Position numbers and translations under genes: made by a program. The notes beneath the pieces are model-generated. The model was not told the origin of the DNA. It worked only from the letters and a program-made list of their open reading frames with translations, and made no database searches. Source: Photorhabdus asymbiotica (GTDB lineage Bacteria; Pseudomonadota; Gammaproteobacteria; Enterobacterales; Enterobacteriaceae). From it: 64,000 nucleotides of DNA. The stretch spans positions 310,001 to 374,000 of the forward strand of contig NZ_RBLJ01000004.1 in NCBI RefSeq assembly GCF_003634575.1. Reading direction: 5' to 3'. Each line of letters starts with the position of its first letter. Position 1 is the stretch's first letter. Shown piece after piece: positions 63,493 to 64,000 of this stretch.

Positions 63493-64000
63493 ATCGTTCC
63501 TGAGAACGAGGCGAATAATAGCTGGGTATTTTTGGCTTGTCAAAGGAGAAAAGTGAAAATTGAGTTTAATTGATTAACTGGTGTTCAAGATGGTGTTTTT
63601 TTACCATTTTTTAGTCAATCAGATTTACCAGGACAAGAAGTAAGAATACTAATTGATATTTATCTATGATAATTAGGTAGAGAAAATATTATCTATTATT
63701 TTATTTAGGGAATAATTGATTTGGGGTGTTAAATATATAATTAAAAATATTTTTAATTGATTTTTTAATGTTTTCTATAGATTAATTAATATTTTATACT
63801 AATTTTCCTATTTTATTTATTTTAACAGATCACTTATTGTCTTTTGATGTTTATTAGTGGTTTTACTCGTCTATAATTCTTAATTGAAAGAGTGATTAAT
63901 TATTTGATCTCTCATTTGATAATTATAGTTTAAATGAAAGATATAAAAGAGTTTTTTATTGATAATAAGATTTTATCTGCTGCTAATATCTCAATATTTA
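63493..64000. other. AT-rich end of window
   Basis: About 500 strongly AT-rich bases upstream of the tRNA-Asn genes. No gene was recognised; the tRNA promoter should lie near 63493-63540. Confidence 0.4.

Overview
The window reads as a chromosomal segment of an AT-rich enterobacterium, most likely Photorhabdus or a close relative (Morganellaceae). The basis is the E. coli-like order of core genes (pqiC, rmf, fabA, lonH, matP, ompA, sulA, sxy, yccS, helD, mgsA, yccU, hspQ, yccX, tusE, serT; later lpxL, dinI, trhO, bssS, pyrC), their moderate protein divergence from E. coli, and the accessory content. The genus is inference.

Layout. 1-13.4 kb: ordinary core backbone with clear regulatory sites (FabR and FadR sites before fabA, a LexA box before sulA). 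13.4-21.3 kb: first type I-F CRISPR-Cas locus, between yccU and hspQ. It has a 16-repeat array, a cas1 with an internal in-frame deletion, an intact cas2-3 fusion, a degraded antitoxin gene, an antisense pair of degenerate CRISPR repeats, an intact csy1 (cas8f) and a 17-codon stub of csy2. 21.3-22.7 kb: hspQ, yccX, tusE and tRNA-Ser(TGA). 22.7-about 34 kb: a P4-like satellite island integrated next to the tRNA (tyrosine integrase, two AlpA regulators, AntA antirepressor, a hairpin-rich segment, a small ribbon-helix-helix regulator, an alpha-type primase/helicase), with cargo that includes a candidate membrane toxin and immunity pair and an IS30 relic. 34-40.7 kb: second type I-F locus with an 8-repeat array, intact cas1, a 5' scrap of cas2-3, intact csy1-csy2-csy3-csy4 and a third array of 9 repeats. 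40.7-53.7 kb: a complete myo-inositol catabolism regulon in three minus-strand transcription units, plus a divergent RpiR-family regulator. 53.7-64 kb: small hypothetical, csaA, AraC regulator, peptide transporter, lpxL, dinI, trhO, LuxR-type regulator, bssS, pyrC and two identical tRNA-Asn genes.

The most striking feature is that the two I-F loci are complementary. Locus 1 supplies the only cas2-3. Locus 2 supplies the only complete cas1 and the only complete csy2, csy3 and csy4. Each locus carries remnants of what the other keeps, so together they make one complete system that must work in trans. The three arrays use three different repeat sequences that share the Cas6f stem, and all three leaders have a 68-nt inverted-repeat block exactly 61 nt before the first repeat. 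An antisense repeat-spacer-repeat unit followed by a strong hairpin in locus 1 looks like a solitary guide RNA gene or its relic.

The inositol genes cover transport (SSS symporter), oxidation (IolG), dehydration (IolE), ring opening (IolD), isomerisation (IolB), phosphorylation and aldol cleavage (IolC fused to a DUF2090 domain) and semialdehyde oxidation (IolA). A shared motif lies before all three catabolic units, and a perfect inverted repeat with the same half-site lies before iolR.
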